Part shown: piece after piece, positions 53,276 through 60,987 of the stretch
Layout: every line of letters begins with the position of its first letter
Position numbering within the stretch: position 1 is the first letter of the stretch
Assembly: GCF_027923225.1 (NCBI RefSeq)
Contig: NZ_BSDI01000071.1
Coordinates: 8,227-72,226 of the forward strand
Direction of reading: 5' to 3'
From: Phytohabitans aurantiacus
GTDB lineage: Bacteria > Actinomycetota > Actinomycetes > Mycobacteriales > Micromonosporaceae
DNA: 64,000 nt
Position numbers and translations under genes: made by a program
The notes under the pieces: generated by a model
What the model was told of the DNA's origin: nothing
The model's database searches: none
The model's input: only the letters and a program-made list of their open reading frames with translations

Positions 53276-53913
53276 TACGCCAGGACCGCCCGGACGCGGC
53301 GGTGGTCGTCTTCGTCGGGCGGCAGGTCCAGCTTGGTCAGCAGGCTGCCGATGTGCTTCGCCACGGCCGCCTCGCTGACCACGAGCGCGCGGGCGATCGC
53401 CGCGTTCGACCGGCCCTCCGCCATCAGCGCGAGCACCTCGCGCTCGCGCGGGCTCAGCAGGGCCACCGGATCGCGGCGCCGGCGCAGCAACTGCCGCACC
53501 ACCTCCGGGTCGACCACGGTGTGCCCGCCGGCGACCCGGTCCAGCGCGTCGACGAACTCGATCACGTCGCCGATGCGGTCCTTCAACAGGTACCCGACGC
53601 CGCCCGTGCCCGGTCGCGCCGACTCCAGCAGCTCGGCCGCGTAGGTCTGCTCGACGTACTGGCTCAGGATCAGCACCGGCAGGTCCGGGTCGGCCTGCCG
53701 GAGCCGGATCGCGGCCTGCAGGCCCTCGTCGGTGAAGGACGGCGGCATCCGCACGTCGGTGACCACGATGTCCGGCCGGTGCGCGCGGACGGCCGCGACG
53801 AGCGCGCCGGCGTCGCCGACCGCCGCGACCACATCGTGCCCGAAGCGGGTGATCAGGCCGGTGATGCCCTCCCGGATCAGCACGCCGTCTTCGGCGACGA
53901 TCACTCGCGCCAT
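53263..53913 (-). CDS. NarL/LuxR-type response regulator
   Basis: 216 residues. The receiver domain starts ARVIVAEDGVLIREG (acidic pocket), with the phospho-Asp in DIVVTDVRMPP and Lys in YLLKDR. The C-terminal LuxR helix-turn-helix is LSPREREVLALMAEGRSNAAIARALVVSEAAVAKHIGSLLTKL. Its start lies 12 bases inside the histidine kinase gene, so kinase and regulator are translated together. The output promoter is unknown; no target is suggested by the neighbours. Confidence 0.95.
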   Translation of the reverse strand: MARVIVAEDGVLIREGITGLITRFGHDVVAAVGDAGALVAAVRAHRPDIVVTDVRMPPSFTDEGLQAAIRLRQADPDLPVLILSQYVEQTYAAELLESARPGTGGVGYLLKDRIGDVIEFVDALDRVAGGHTVVDPEVVRQLLRRRRDPVALLSPREREVLALMAEGRSNAAIARALVVSEAAVAKHIGSLLTKLDLPPDEDDHRRVRAVLAYLRG

Positions 53914-55148
53914 GCGTCCGGTATCCCGGCGAACTCGACCTGGAGCACGGTGGGCCCGCCGGGCGGGCTGGACAGCGCGACCGTGCCGTCGACGGCGGCG
54001 ACCCGGTCGACCATGCCGGCCAGGCCGGTACCCGCGTCCGGGTCGGCGCCTCCGGTGCCGTCGTCCTCCACCCGCAGCCGCACCCTTCCCTCCACAATGG
54101 ACGCGGTGACGAGGGCGCGGGTGGCGCCGCTGTGCTTGGCCACGTTGGCGAGCGCCTCGACGACGACGAAGTACGCGGTGACCTCGACCGGCCGGGGCAG
54201 GCGCCCGGGCAGGCGGATGTCGACGTCGACCGGTACCGGCGAGCGGCCCGCGACGTCCTCGACGGCCGCGACCAGGCCGCGGTCGGCGAGCACCTGCGGG
54301 TGTACGCCCCGGATCAGCTCGCGCAGCTCGGTGAGCGCCTGCTTGGCCAGCTCGTGCGCCGTGGCTAGCTGTTCGCTGAGCGGCGAGTTAGCCGGCGCCT
54401 CCAGCCGGGCCAGCCCGAGGTGCATGTTCAGCGCCACGAGCCGCTGCTGCGCGCCGTCGTGCAGGTCGCGCTCGATCCGGCGGCGCTCGATCTCGAACGC
54501 GTCGACGAGCCGCGCCCGCGACCGGGTCACCTCGACCAGCCGCTCGCCGAGATCGGTCTCGCGCGGGGCGAGCAGCGCCCGGGCAAGCGCGGCGCGGGCG
54601 CCCGCCCAGGCGGTCACCGGGTACGGCGCCGCGAGCACGAGGACGACGCCGCACAGGGCCACCAGGTACCGCAGCGGCTCGTCCGGGTCGAAGATCGGGT
54701 AGAACACGAACGTCACGGGGTACCAGACCGCGAACACGACCACCAATCCGTCCATCCAGCACAGGACGCCGCCCGAGACGATCGCGTGCCCGAACTCCCG
54801 CCAGGTCGCCTGCTCCCGCAGCCGCACCCGCAGGCGGTGCCGCCAGCCGGGCCGCTCCAACGGCTCGTGGGGGTCGCCGACCGGGTACCCGTCGACGAGG
54901 CGCAGCCGCCGCCGCTCCAGCCGGGCGACCGGGACCGCACAGGCGACGACCGGCGCGTAGGCGGCCACGCCGATGGCGAACTGCGGCAGCGTGAGCTCGC
55001 CGGCGAGCAGGTGGAGCGCCGCGAGGGGGCCGGTGCAGCCCAGCACCGCGCCGGCGGCGAGGTACAGGGCCGACCGCCACGGCCACGAACTGCGTAGGAA
55101 CCGCGTCGGGCGCAGCGTGAGCGCGTCCTGCGCGGTGCGGACCGGCAT
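53901..55148 (-). CDS. Membrane sensor histidine kinase (HisKA_3/NarX type)
   Basis: 415 residues from the ATG at 55148 (a GTG nine bases upstream is the alternative). Two pairs of N-terminal membrane segments: LYLAAGAVLGCTGPLAALHL, FAIGVAAYAPVVACAVPV, ALVSGG..CWMDGLVVVFAVWYPVTFVFY and LVALCGVVLVLAAPYPVTAW. The dimerisation helix carries the phospho-His in IERDLHDGAQQRLVALNMHLG. The ATPase domain has ALANVAKHSGATRALV (N box) and LRVEDDGTGGADPDAGTGLAGM (G boxes). It belongs to the common two-component pairs of actinomycetes with a sensing N-terminus of unknown signal. Confidence 0.94.
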   Translation of the reverse strand: MPVRTAQDALTLRPTRFLRSSWPWRSALYLAAGAVLGCTGPLAALHLLAGELTLPQFAIGVAAYAPVVACAVPVARLERRRLRLVDGYPVGDPHEPLERPGWRHRLRVRLREQATWREFGHAIVSGGVLCWMDGLVVVFAVWYPVTFVFYPIFDPDEPLRYLVALCGVVLVLAAPYPVTAWAGARAALARALLAPRETDLGERLVEVTRSRARLVDAFEIERRRIERDLHDGAQQRLVALNMHLGLARLEAPANSPLSEQLATAHELAKQALTELRELIRGVHPQVLADRGLVAAVEDVAGRSPVPVDVDIRLPGRLPRPVEVTAYFVVVEALANVAKHSGATRALVTASIVEGRVRLRVEDDGTGGADPDAGTGLAGMVDRVAAVDGTVALSSPPGGPTVLQVEFAGIPDAWRE

Positions 55149-55190
55149 GCCTCGCACGGTACCGGCGCGCCGCGCGCCCGCGCGGTAGTG

Positions 55191-55757
55191 CTAGCTATAC
55201 GTTCCGGCGTTCCCGACCGGCCGGAAGAGGGCGAGCAGGTCGTCGAGGTACGCCACGGCGAGCGCGGCCACCGCGCCCAGCGGCACCGCGACGGCGGCTG
55301 ACTGACCGGTCAGTGTGGCCCCGCTCCACGCCGCGTACCCGCCAGCCGCCGCGACCGCGATGAGGGCGGCGTTGCGCACGATGTGGTGGCGGCGGAACGG
55401 CGTCGGGGCGGCCCCGCCGAAGCACCGGCACTCCGCGGCCGTGCCCCGCCGCAGGACCAGCGCCACCGCCACCGTGAACGCCGCCAGCAGCGTCCCGCCG
55501 AGCAGGAAGCCCGCGATGGCGAACGGCGAGCCGGATCCTGGGAGTAGCAGCACCGGGAGGAGCAGCACCGGCACCACCGCCTCGGCGGCCACCACGACGG
55601 CGGCGACCGGGCGCACCAGCGCGCCCGGCAGCAGCGCCATGCCGCGCAACGATTCCTCGAACGCCCGGAACTCCCGGCGGCCGCGCACCTTGCCGGCGAC
55701 CGAGAGCACGAACGTGAGACCGATCAGGCACTGGGCGAACAGCAACAGGTACGGCAC
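55191..55757 (-). CDS. MauE/DoxX-family membrane protein
   Basis: 188 residues with four to five membrane helices: LLLFAQCLIGLTFVLSVAGKV, VVVAAEAVVPVLLLPVLLLP, AIAGFLLGGTLLAAFTVAVALVL, AALIAVAAAGGYAAW and VPLGAVAALAVAYLDDLL. The MauE pattern is seen in the first helix plus FRAFEESLRGMALLPGALVRP, and ECRCFGG holds the conserved Cys pair. MauE works with MauD to form disulfides in methylamine dehydrogenase (family knowledge). Here it is one gene away from a thioredoxin-like protein and an eight-cysteine peptide, with no methylamine dehydrogenase. A role in peptide oxidation is inferred. Confidence 0.85.
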   Translation of the reverse strand: MPYLLLFAQCLIGLTFVLSVAGKVRGRREFRAFEESLRGMALLPGALVRPVAAVVVAAEAVVPVLLLPVLLLPGSGSPFAIAGFLLGGTLLAAFTVAVALVLRRGTAAECRCFGGAAPTPFRRHHIVRNAALIAVAAAGGYAAWSGATLTGQSAAVAVPLGAVAALAVAYLDDLLALFRPVGNAGTYS

Positions 55758-55797
55758 GGTCGGCGCTCCGGTGATCGTGTGTCGCTACGGTGGTGTC

Positions 55798-56304
55798 GTG
55801 GATGGACTGACGCTCGCGCTGGTCGTGGCCGGTGTCGTGGTGGTGCTCGTCGCCGGCCTGCTCCTGGCGGCCCGCGCGGTGCTGCAGGTCGTGGGCGTAC
55901 AGGGCGACAGCATGACGCCCACATACCAGCACGGCGACCAGCTCCTGGTGCTGCGGCGCGGGTTCCGTCGGCGGCTGCGGGTCGGTGCCGTCGTCGTCTG
56001 CCTCCCGCCGCCCGGCGTGATCATCCCGGACGGCGAGAGGGTGGCCCGCAGCCAGCTGATCGTGAAGCGGGTGGCCGGCCTGCCGGACGGCCGGCTCTAT
56101 GTGCTCGGCGACGCGCCCCAGCACAGCATGGACTCGCGGATGTTCGGCCCGCTGGATCCCCACCTGGCGCGGGGCGTGGTCGTCCGGCGCCTGGGGGCTG
56201 GCAAGTCGCCATCCTCGGCCTCAGCCGGCGGCGACCGGGTCGGCGGCGCGAACGGTGCTGATGGGACCGACCGGGCCGAGGGACCGCTGGGGCGGCACGG
56301 GTAG
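55798..56304 (+). CDS. Type I (S26) signal peptidase
   Basis: 168 residues from the GTG at 55798; TACGGT exactly six bases upstream indicates a leaderless start. One N-terminal membrane helix (LTLALVVAGVVVVLVAGLLLAARA) is followed by the catalytic Ser box GVQGDSMTPTYQHGDQLLV, the Lys box QLIVKRVAGLP and the terminal LGDAPQHSMDSRMFGPL. It is short, like dedicated maturation peptidases. It is divergent from MauE (40 bp apart), and its last 84 bases overlap the convergent thioredoxin-like gene. In this cluster it could cleave the peptide leader at ASA (inference). Confidence 0.9.
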   Translation: MDGLTLALVVAGVVVVLVAGLLLAARAVLQVVGVQGDSMTPTYQHGDQLLVLRRGFRRRLRVGAVVVCLPPPGVIIPDGERVARSQLIVKRVAGLPDGRLYVLGDAPQHSMDSRMFGPLDPHLARGVVVRRLGAGKSPSSASAGGDRVGGANGADGTDRAEGPLGRHG

Positions 56305-56859
56305 GTCCGTGATGCCGTTGCTGGCGGCGGCCACCTTGCCGTCCGGGTCGACCAGGTAGAACGCGGGGAACGCGGCCACCTGGAAGGTCGTCTGCAGCGT
56401 CCCGTCGAGCGGCTCGTGCACGATCACGGCGGGGCCGCCGGCCACGCCGAGCGCCTCGGCCAGTTCGGCGGCGGACTTGTCGCCGGGGTCGGTCGCCGCG
56501 CGCAGTCGGGTGAAGACCACGAGCACGGCCGTGGGGCCGCCGACCGCGGTGGCGAGGCGTTCGCGTACTGCCGGCAGCTGCTCGGCGCACGCGGGGCAGT
56601 CCGGGGCCATGAAGGCGACCAGGGCGCCGGTGCCGCCCCGACCATCACCCCGCAGCGTGGCGGTCGACACGGCGTCGCCCCGCTCGCTGGTGGCGCTGAA
56701 CTCGGGCACGGTGGCACCGACCGGGATCGTCCGGGTCGGCGCGTTGGCGGCCAACTGCTCGGAGTGTTCGCGCAGCCTGCGGATGACGCCGAAGGTGAGC
56801 AGCAGGTTCAGCAGGACGAGCGCGGTGAGTACGGCGATGGCGGCGACGATGGTGGGCAT
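56221..56859 (-). CDS. TlpA/MauD-like membrane-anchored thioredoxin
   Basis: 212 residues from the ATG at 56859 after GAGTGAGG. The membrane anchor is VAAIAVLTALVLLNLLLTFGVI. The redoxin domain begins VPEFSATSERGDAVSTATLRG, with the redox motif APDCPACAEQLPAV (CPAC), cis-Pro segment AAFPAFYLVDPDGKVAA and a Pro-rich tail. CPAC and domain order match MauD-type proteins. It lies 84 bp downstream of the eight-cysteine peptide gene on the same strand and probably shares its transcript. Together with MauE it could oxidise or isomerise the peptide's disulfides outside the membrane (inference). Confidence 0.88.
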   Translation of the reverse strand: MPTIVAAIAVLTALVLLNLLLTFGVIRRLREHSEQLAANAPTRTIPVGATVPEFSATSERGDAVSTATLRGDGRGGTGALVAFMAPDCPACAEQLPAVRERLATAVGGPTAVLVVFTRLRAATDPGDKSAAELAEALGVAGGPAVIVHEPLDGTLQTTFQVAAFPAFYLVDPDGKVAAASNGITDLPVPPQRSLGPVGPISTVRAADPVAAG

Positions 56860-56943
56860 GACCTCACTCCTCCGTGGACGATCGACGAATGGTGGATCGC
56901 GGCCGGGCGCGAGGTCCGGCCGCGACGGGTCACCGGCTGGTGC

Positions 56944-57132
56944 TCAGCACCAGTCGCTCCACCAACAGCCGCAGGTCGGGCCACCGCAGGTGCGCCACCT
57001 GAACTTCGTGTTGGTGTAGCGGCAGCACATGGGCACCTGGCCGCAGCCTGGCTCGCAGACGGCGGACGCGGTGGTCTTGGGCAGCACCATCGCGAGGAGC
57101 CGGTCGGCGAGCGCGCCGACGTGTCTGGTCAT
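56944..57132 (-). CDS. 62-residue eight-cysteine peptide, candidate exported product
   Basis: ATG 57132 is chosen because GGAGGA lies six bases upstream; ATG 57138 abuts it and is too close. The protein has a leader MTRHVGALADRLLAMVLPKT followed by TASA and a core rich in Cys, Trp and Gly: VCEPGCGQVPMCCRYTNTKF, then RWRTCGGPTCGCWWSDWC at the C-terminus. All eight Cys lie in the last 37 residues, enough for four disulfides. The LPKTTASA junction looks like a cleavage site. Neighbours are a thioredoxin, MauE, a signal peptidase, a SARP regulator and an ABC exporter. No characterised family is recognised. A MADH small subunit is excluded by length. Confidence 0.75.
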   Translation of the reverse strand: MTRHVGALADRLLAMVLPKTTASAVCEPGCGQVPMCCRYTNTKFRWRTCGGPTCGCWWSDWC

Positions 57133-57170
57133 CGACATTCCTCCAATCATGATCAATGTCTTGCTGGGTG

Positions 57171-57202
57171 GAACGTATTCACGTCCGGTACACGTGCAGG
57201 TA
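57171..57202. promoter_or_regulatory. Candidate SARP-type direct repeats between peptide and regulator genes
   Basis: CACGTCCGGTA (57180) and CACGTGCAGGTA (57191) are direct repeats 11 bp apart, with a weaker GAACGTATT (57171) nine bases before. SARP proteins bind heptamer-like direct repeats with 11-bp spacing. The site is 40-70 bp upstream of the peptide start, suitable for activation of that gene. Confidence 0.4.
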
Positions 57203-57308
57203 CAGCGCCGATACATCGCCGCGGAACCAAGAGACCCTTGCCGACCGCCAGGCACGTGTCTAATGTGACCCGACGGGGGGCCTTGATCTCCAAGGGATTG
57301 AGGCACAT

Positions 57309-59114
57309 GTGGTACTCCGGTTTCAGGTGCTCGGCCCGGTGCGGCTCGGCGCGACAGCGGTCGGTCCGCGCAAACCGCGCGCGATGCTCGCCACGCTGCT
57401 GCTGTCCGCCAACGAGCGGGTCTCGCTCGACCGGCTCGTCGGCGAGTTGTGGGACTGCCCGCCCCGCTCGGCGGTCGCCAACCTCCGCACGTACGCCAGC
57501 GGCCTGCGCCGCGTGCTCGGCGAGGTGGACGCCGGTGACCGGCTGGTCGCGAACCCCGCCGGATACCTGCTGCGGGTCGAGCCGCACGAGCTGGACCTGC
57601 AACGGTTTCAGACCGCCACCGAGGCCGGCCGGTCCGCGCTGGTACGCGACGACTACGCGGCGGCGGCGGCCCGGTTCCGCGAGGCGCTGGACCTGTGGCG
57701 CGGCGCGCCGGTGGAAGACGTGGACCCCGGTCCCGACCTCGCCACCCGGATCGCCCTGCTGGAAGAGCAGCACCTCGCGGTCATCGAGGACCTCGTGGAG
57801 GCGCGGCTGGCGGTGGGCGAGCACGCCGCCGTGACCGCCGACCTGCGGCTGCTGGTGGCGGCCCACCCGTTCCGGGAGCGCCTGCACCACCAGCTCATGC
57901 TCGCCCTGTACCGGTCAGGCGACGTGCCGGCGGCCCTCGGGGCGTACTCGCGCGCCCGCGCGGCGCTCGCCGAGCAGCTCGGCATCGAGCCCGGCACCCA
58001 GCTCGCCGCGCTGCACCAGGCGATCCTGCGCCGGGCCCCGGAGCTGTCGCCGCCGGGCGAGCCAGACCCGCCGGTGGTCGCCGGCACCCCCGTGCGGGCA
58101 GTGGCGCCGCCGCGCCAGCTCCCACCGGACCCGGTCACGTTCGTGGGCCGGGCGCGGGAACTGGCCGCGCTCCGGGCCGCCTGCGCCACCGCCGGCCGGT
58201 CGCCGGTCGTGGTCGTGCACGGCCCCAGCGGCATCGGCAAGACCGCGCTGGTCATCCGCGCCGGGCACCTGCTGGCCAGCCGGTACCCGGACGGGCAGCT
58301 CCACCTCGACCTGCGGGGCGACGGAGCCGGCGCGCCGGGCGTCGATCCCGCACACGCCCTCGGCCGGCTGCTGCGCGGGCTGGGCGTGCCGCCCGGCGGC
58401 GTGCCCGACGACCTGGCCGAGGCGGCCGCGACGTTCCGGTCCCAGACGGCCGCCCGGCGGCTGCTCATCGTCCTGGACGGGGCGTCGAGCGTCGACCAGG
58501 TACGCCCGCTGCTGCCCGCGGGACCGGGCTGCGCGGTACTTGTCACCAGCAACCGCCCGATGTGCGCCCTCGACGCCACCCGGCTGCGGCTGGAGCGGCT
58601 CGGCGTCGCGGACGGCACGTGCCTGCTCGGCCTGGTCGCGGGCGACGAGCGGGTCGCGGCGGATCCGCCGATGGCGGCGCGGCTGGTGGCGCTGTGCGAC
58701 GGCAACCCGCTCGCGCTGCGGATCGCGGGCGCCCGGCTGGCCGCCCGCGCCGACTGGACGCTCGCGGACCTGGCCGGCCGGCTCGCCGACGAGCGCGACC
58801 GCCTCGACGAGCTGCGCGCCGACGACCTCGCGCTGCGCTCCAGCTTCTGGGCGAGCTACGGCGAGCTGGCCGGCAGCGCGGACCCCGACGACCAGGCCGC
58901 CGCGACCGCGCTCCGGACGGTCGCGGCGCTGCGGGTACCGGAGTTCCCCGGTGCCGTGGCGGCGACCATGATCGGCACATCCGAACGGCGGGCGGTGGCT
59001 CTCCTGGACCGCCTCACCGAGGCGAACCTGCTGGAGGCGGTGAGCCCGACGACGTTCCACGTGCCCGACCTGTTGCGGCTGTTCCTCGCGGATCTGTCTC
59101 AGACGGGCGCGTAG
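57309..59114 (+). CDS. SARP/AfsR-type regulator (BTAD plus NB-ARC)
   Basis: 601 residues from the GTG at 57309 after GATTGAGG. The OmpR-type DNA-binding domain is FQVLGPVRLGATAVGPRKPRAMLATLLLSANERVSLDRLVGELW...NLRTYASGLRRVLG. The bacterial transcriptional activation domain follows (DLQRFQTATEAGRSAL...RERLHHQLMLALYRSGDVPAALGAYSRARAALAEQLGIEPGTQLAALHQAIL). The ATPase domain has Walker A HGPSGIGKTAL and VLDGASS. It lacks the TPR tail of full AfsR. It is divergent from the peptide gene and is the likely cluster regulator. Its end overlaps the convergent ABC gene by 16 bases. Confidence 0.93.
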   Translation: MVLRFQVLGPVRLGATAVGPRKPRAMLATLLLSANERVSLDRLVGELWDCPPRSAVANLRTYASGLRRVLGEVDAGDRLVANPAGYLLRVEPHELDLQRFQTATEAGRSALVRDDYAAAAARFREALDLWRGAPVEDVDPGPDLATRIALLEEQHLAVIEDLVEARLAVGEHAAVTADLRLLVAAHPFRERLHHQLMLALYRSGDVPAALGAYSRARAALAEQLGIEPGTQLAALHQAILRRAPELSPPGEPDPPVVAGTPVRAVAPPRQLPPDPVTFVGRARELAALRAACATAGRSPVVVVHGPSGIGKTALVIRAGHLLASRYPDGQLHLDLRGDGAGAPGVDPAHALGRLLRGLGVPPGGVPDDLAEAAATFRSQTAARRLLIVLDGASSVDQVRPLLPAGPGCAVLVTSNRPMCALDATRLRLERLGVADGTCLLGLVAGDERVAADPPMAARLVALCDGNPLALRIAGARLAARADWTLADLAGRLADERDRLDELRADDLALRSSFWASYGELAGSADPDDQAAATALRTVAALRVPEFPGAVAATMIGTSERRAVALLDRLTEANLLEAVSPTTFHVPDLLRLFLADLSQTGA

Positions 59115-60913
59115 CCCTCGGCCTGCGCTTCGAACAGGGACGCGTACGGGCCGCCGCGTGCCATCAGGGTCTCGTGGTTTCCCTGCTCGGCTATCGTGCC
59201 GGCCGAGAGGGTGACGATCAGGTCGGCGTCGCGCAGCGTACCCAGGCGGTGGGAGATCAGCAGGCTGGTGCGGCCGGCCCGGTACTCGCGCAGGCGCAGG
59301 TGGATGTCGCGCTCCGCCTCGGCGTCCAGGCCGGCGCTCGGCTCGTCGAGGATCAGCAGGTCCCGCACGGCGGGGAGGACCGCCCGGGCGATCGCCACCC
59401 GCTGCCACTGGCCGCCGGAGAGCAGTACGCCCGGGTCGTCGGAGTCGTCGTCCAGTTCGAGGACGCGGGACAGCATCGTGCCGTAGCCGCGCGGGAGCGC
59501 CGCGAGCACGCCGTCGACGCCGGCGCGGCGGGCGGCGTCGCGGATCCGCCCGAGGTCGCCGTCCGGTACCCGGTCCGGGCCGTCCGGCGGCACGTCGCCG
59601 AGCCAGATGTTCTCCGCCGCGGTCATCTCGTACGTCATGTAGTCCTGGAACACCGCGCCGATCCGGGTCCGCAACTCGGCCACCGGGAAGTCGCGCAGGT
59701 CGACGCCGTCCCACCGGATCGCGCCCCGCGTCGGGTCGTAGAACCGGCACAGCAGCTTCACGAGCGTGCTCTTGCCGGCGCCGTTGTGCCCGACCAGCGC
59801 CACCGACCGTCCACTGGGGATGAACAGGTTCACGCCGCGCAGGACCCACGGATGCTCCGGCCCGTACCGGAACCACACGTCGCGCAGCTCGATGCCGTGC
59901 CGCAGCGGCGGTACCGGCCGGGGCTCGCGGGGCGCCGGCAGGTCGGGCGCGACGGTGACGACACCCTCGTAGTGCCCGAGCATCAGCATCGCGTTGTGCA
60001 GCCCCGCGATGTGCCCGATCACGGCGGTCAGGCCACCCTGTACCCCTGCCACCGCCGCGACGAAGACCGCGACGTCGCCGACGGACAGGGCACCCGACCG
60101 CGCCGCGCCGACCGCCCAGACCAGCCCGGCGCCGGCGGTCGCGGCGCCGAGCACCGCGAGCACGCCCTGCGTGCGCACCTCCCGGCGATCGTGTACGCGC
60201 CGCGCGCCGTGCGCCGCCCTCAGCTCGCCCAGCATCCGGCGGCGGAACAGCCCGCCCAGGCGTAGCAGGCGCAGCTCCTTGGCGGCCGGCAGGCTGGTCA
60301 GCAGCCCGGCGTAGAACATCTCGCGGCGCCAGCCGGGCGTGATGTCCCACAGCAGCTTGGCCCGTTGCCGGCTCAGCCGGATCTCGGCCACCAGCGCCGG
60401 GATCGCGCTGATCGCGACCAGCCCGGTCATCGTGGGGCTGAGCACGGCGAGCGCGCCCAGGAAGCCGGCGAGTTGCACGGCGCCCTGTACCAGGCCGAGC
60501 AGCCCGTCGACGCTGCGCGCGGGCGCGTCCCGGCCGGCCTGCTCGGCGAGGCGCAGCGTGTTCTGGAACTCGGCGTCCTCCAGGCGGCGCAGCCCGGTCA
60601 GCCGGTCGGTCGCCCGGTACAGCTCGCCCAGCGCCACCATCGCCGCCGCGCGGCCCACCTGCGCCCGCAGGTACTCGTTCAGGTGCGGCACCACCGCGGT
60701 GCCGACCGCCGCGACGGCGAGCGCGGCCACCGGGCCCGCGATCGCACCGGCGGACGGGTCGACGATCCGGTCGAGGACAAGCTTCGTGAGCCACGCGACC
60801 AGCACCGGGAGCGTGCCGGCGATCGGCGCGAGCGCCACGAAAACGATCAAGTTCACGCGCCCGGCCCGCCACACCACCGCGACCGCACGGGCGACGCGCG
60901 CGATGCCCGTCAT
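59099..60913 (-). CDS. ABC exporter, fused membrane and ATPase domains
   Basis: 604 residues. The N-terminal membrane domain (about 1-310) has hydrophobic segments such as LIVFVALAPIAGTLPVLVAWL, GPVAALAVAAVGTAVV and LAGFLGALAVLSPTMTGLVAIS. The ATPase has Walker A VALVGHNGAGKSTLVKLL, Q-loop VFQDYMTYEM, signature LLSGGQWQRVAIARA, Walker B LLILDEPSAGLD and the His switch LISHRLGT. No peptidase C39 domain is present, so leader cleavage would need another protease such as the nearby S26 enzyme. As the last gene of the cluster it is the likely exporter of the peptide (inference). Confidence 0.92.
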   Translation of the reverse strand: MTGIARVARAVAVVWRAGRVNLIVFVALAPIAGTLPVLVAWLTKLVLDRIVDPSAGAIAGPVAALAVAAVGTAVVPHLNEYLRAQVGRAAAMVALGELYRATDRLTGLRRLEDAEFQNTLRLAEQAGRDAPARSVDGLLGLVQGAVQLAGFLGALAVLSPTMTGLVAISAIPALVAEIRLSRQRAKLLWDITPGWRREMFYAGLLTSLPAAKELRLLRLGGLFRRRMLGELRAAHGARRVHDRREVRTQGVLAVLGAATAGAGLVWAVGAARSGALSVGDVAVFVAAVAGVQGGLTAVIGHIAGLHNAMLMLGHYEGVVTVAPDLPAPREPRPVPPLRHGIELRDVWFRYGPEHPWVLRGVNLFIPSGRSVALVGHNGAGKSTLVKLLCRFYDPTRGAIRWDGVDLRDFPVAELRTRIGAVFQDYMTYEMTAAENIWLGDVPPDGPDRVPDGDLGRIRDAARRAGVDGVLAALPRGYGTMLSRVLELDDDSDDPGVLLSGGQWQRVAIARAVLPAVRDLLILDEPSAGLDAEAERDIHLRLREYRAGRTSLLISHRLGTLRDADLIVTLSAGTIAEQGNHETLMARGGPYASLFEAQAEGYAPV

Positions 60914-60987
60914 GGTCGCGAAGCTAGGAAGCCGGCATCCAGAGGCAGCTACAGCCCCGCTACATTCCGGCCGCTACATTCCGGCGG

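Noticed and set aside
55191..57132. Methylamine dehydrogenase cluster
   Set aside because: MauE- and MauD-like genes are present, but no heavy chain, and the Cys-rich protein is far too short for the light chain.
57915..60872. 985-codon minus-strand frame and 856-codon plus-strand frame (57695-60265) across the SARP and ABC genes
   Set aside because: Both are Arg/Ala/Pro-rich shadows; the SARP and ABC frames contain all recognised motifs.
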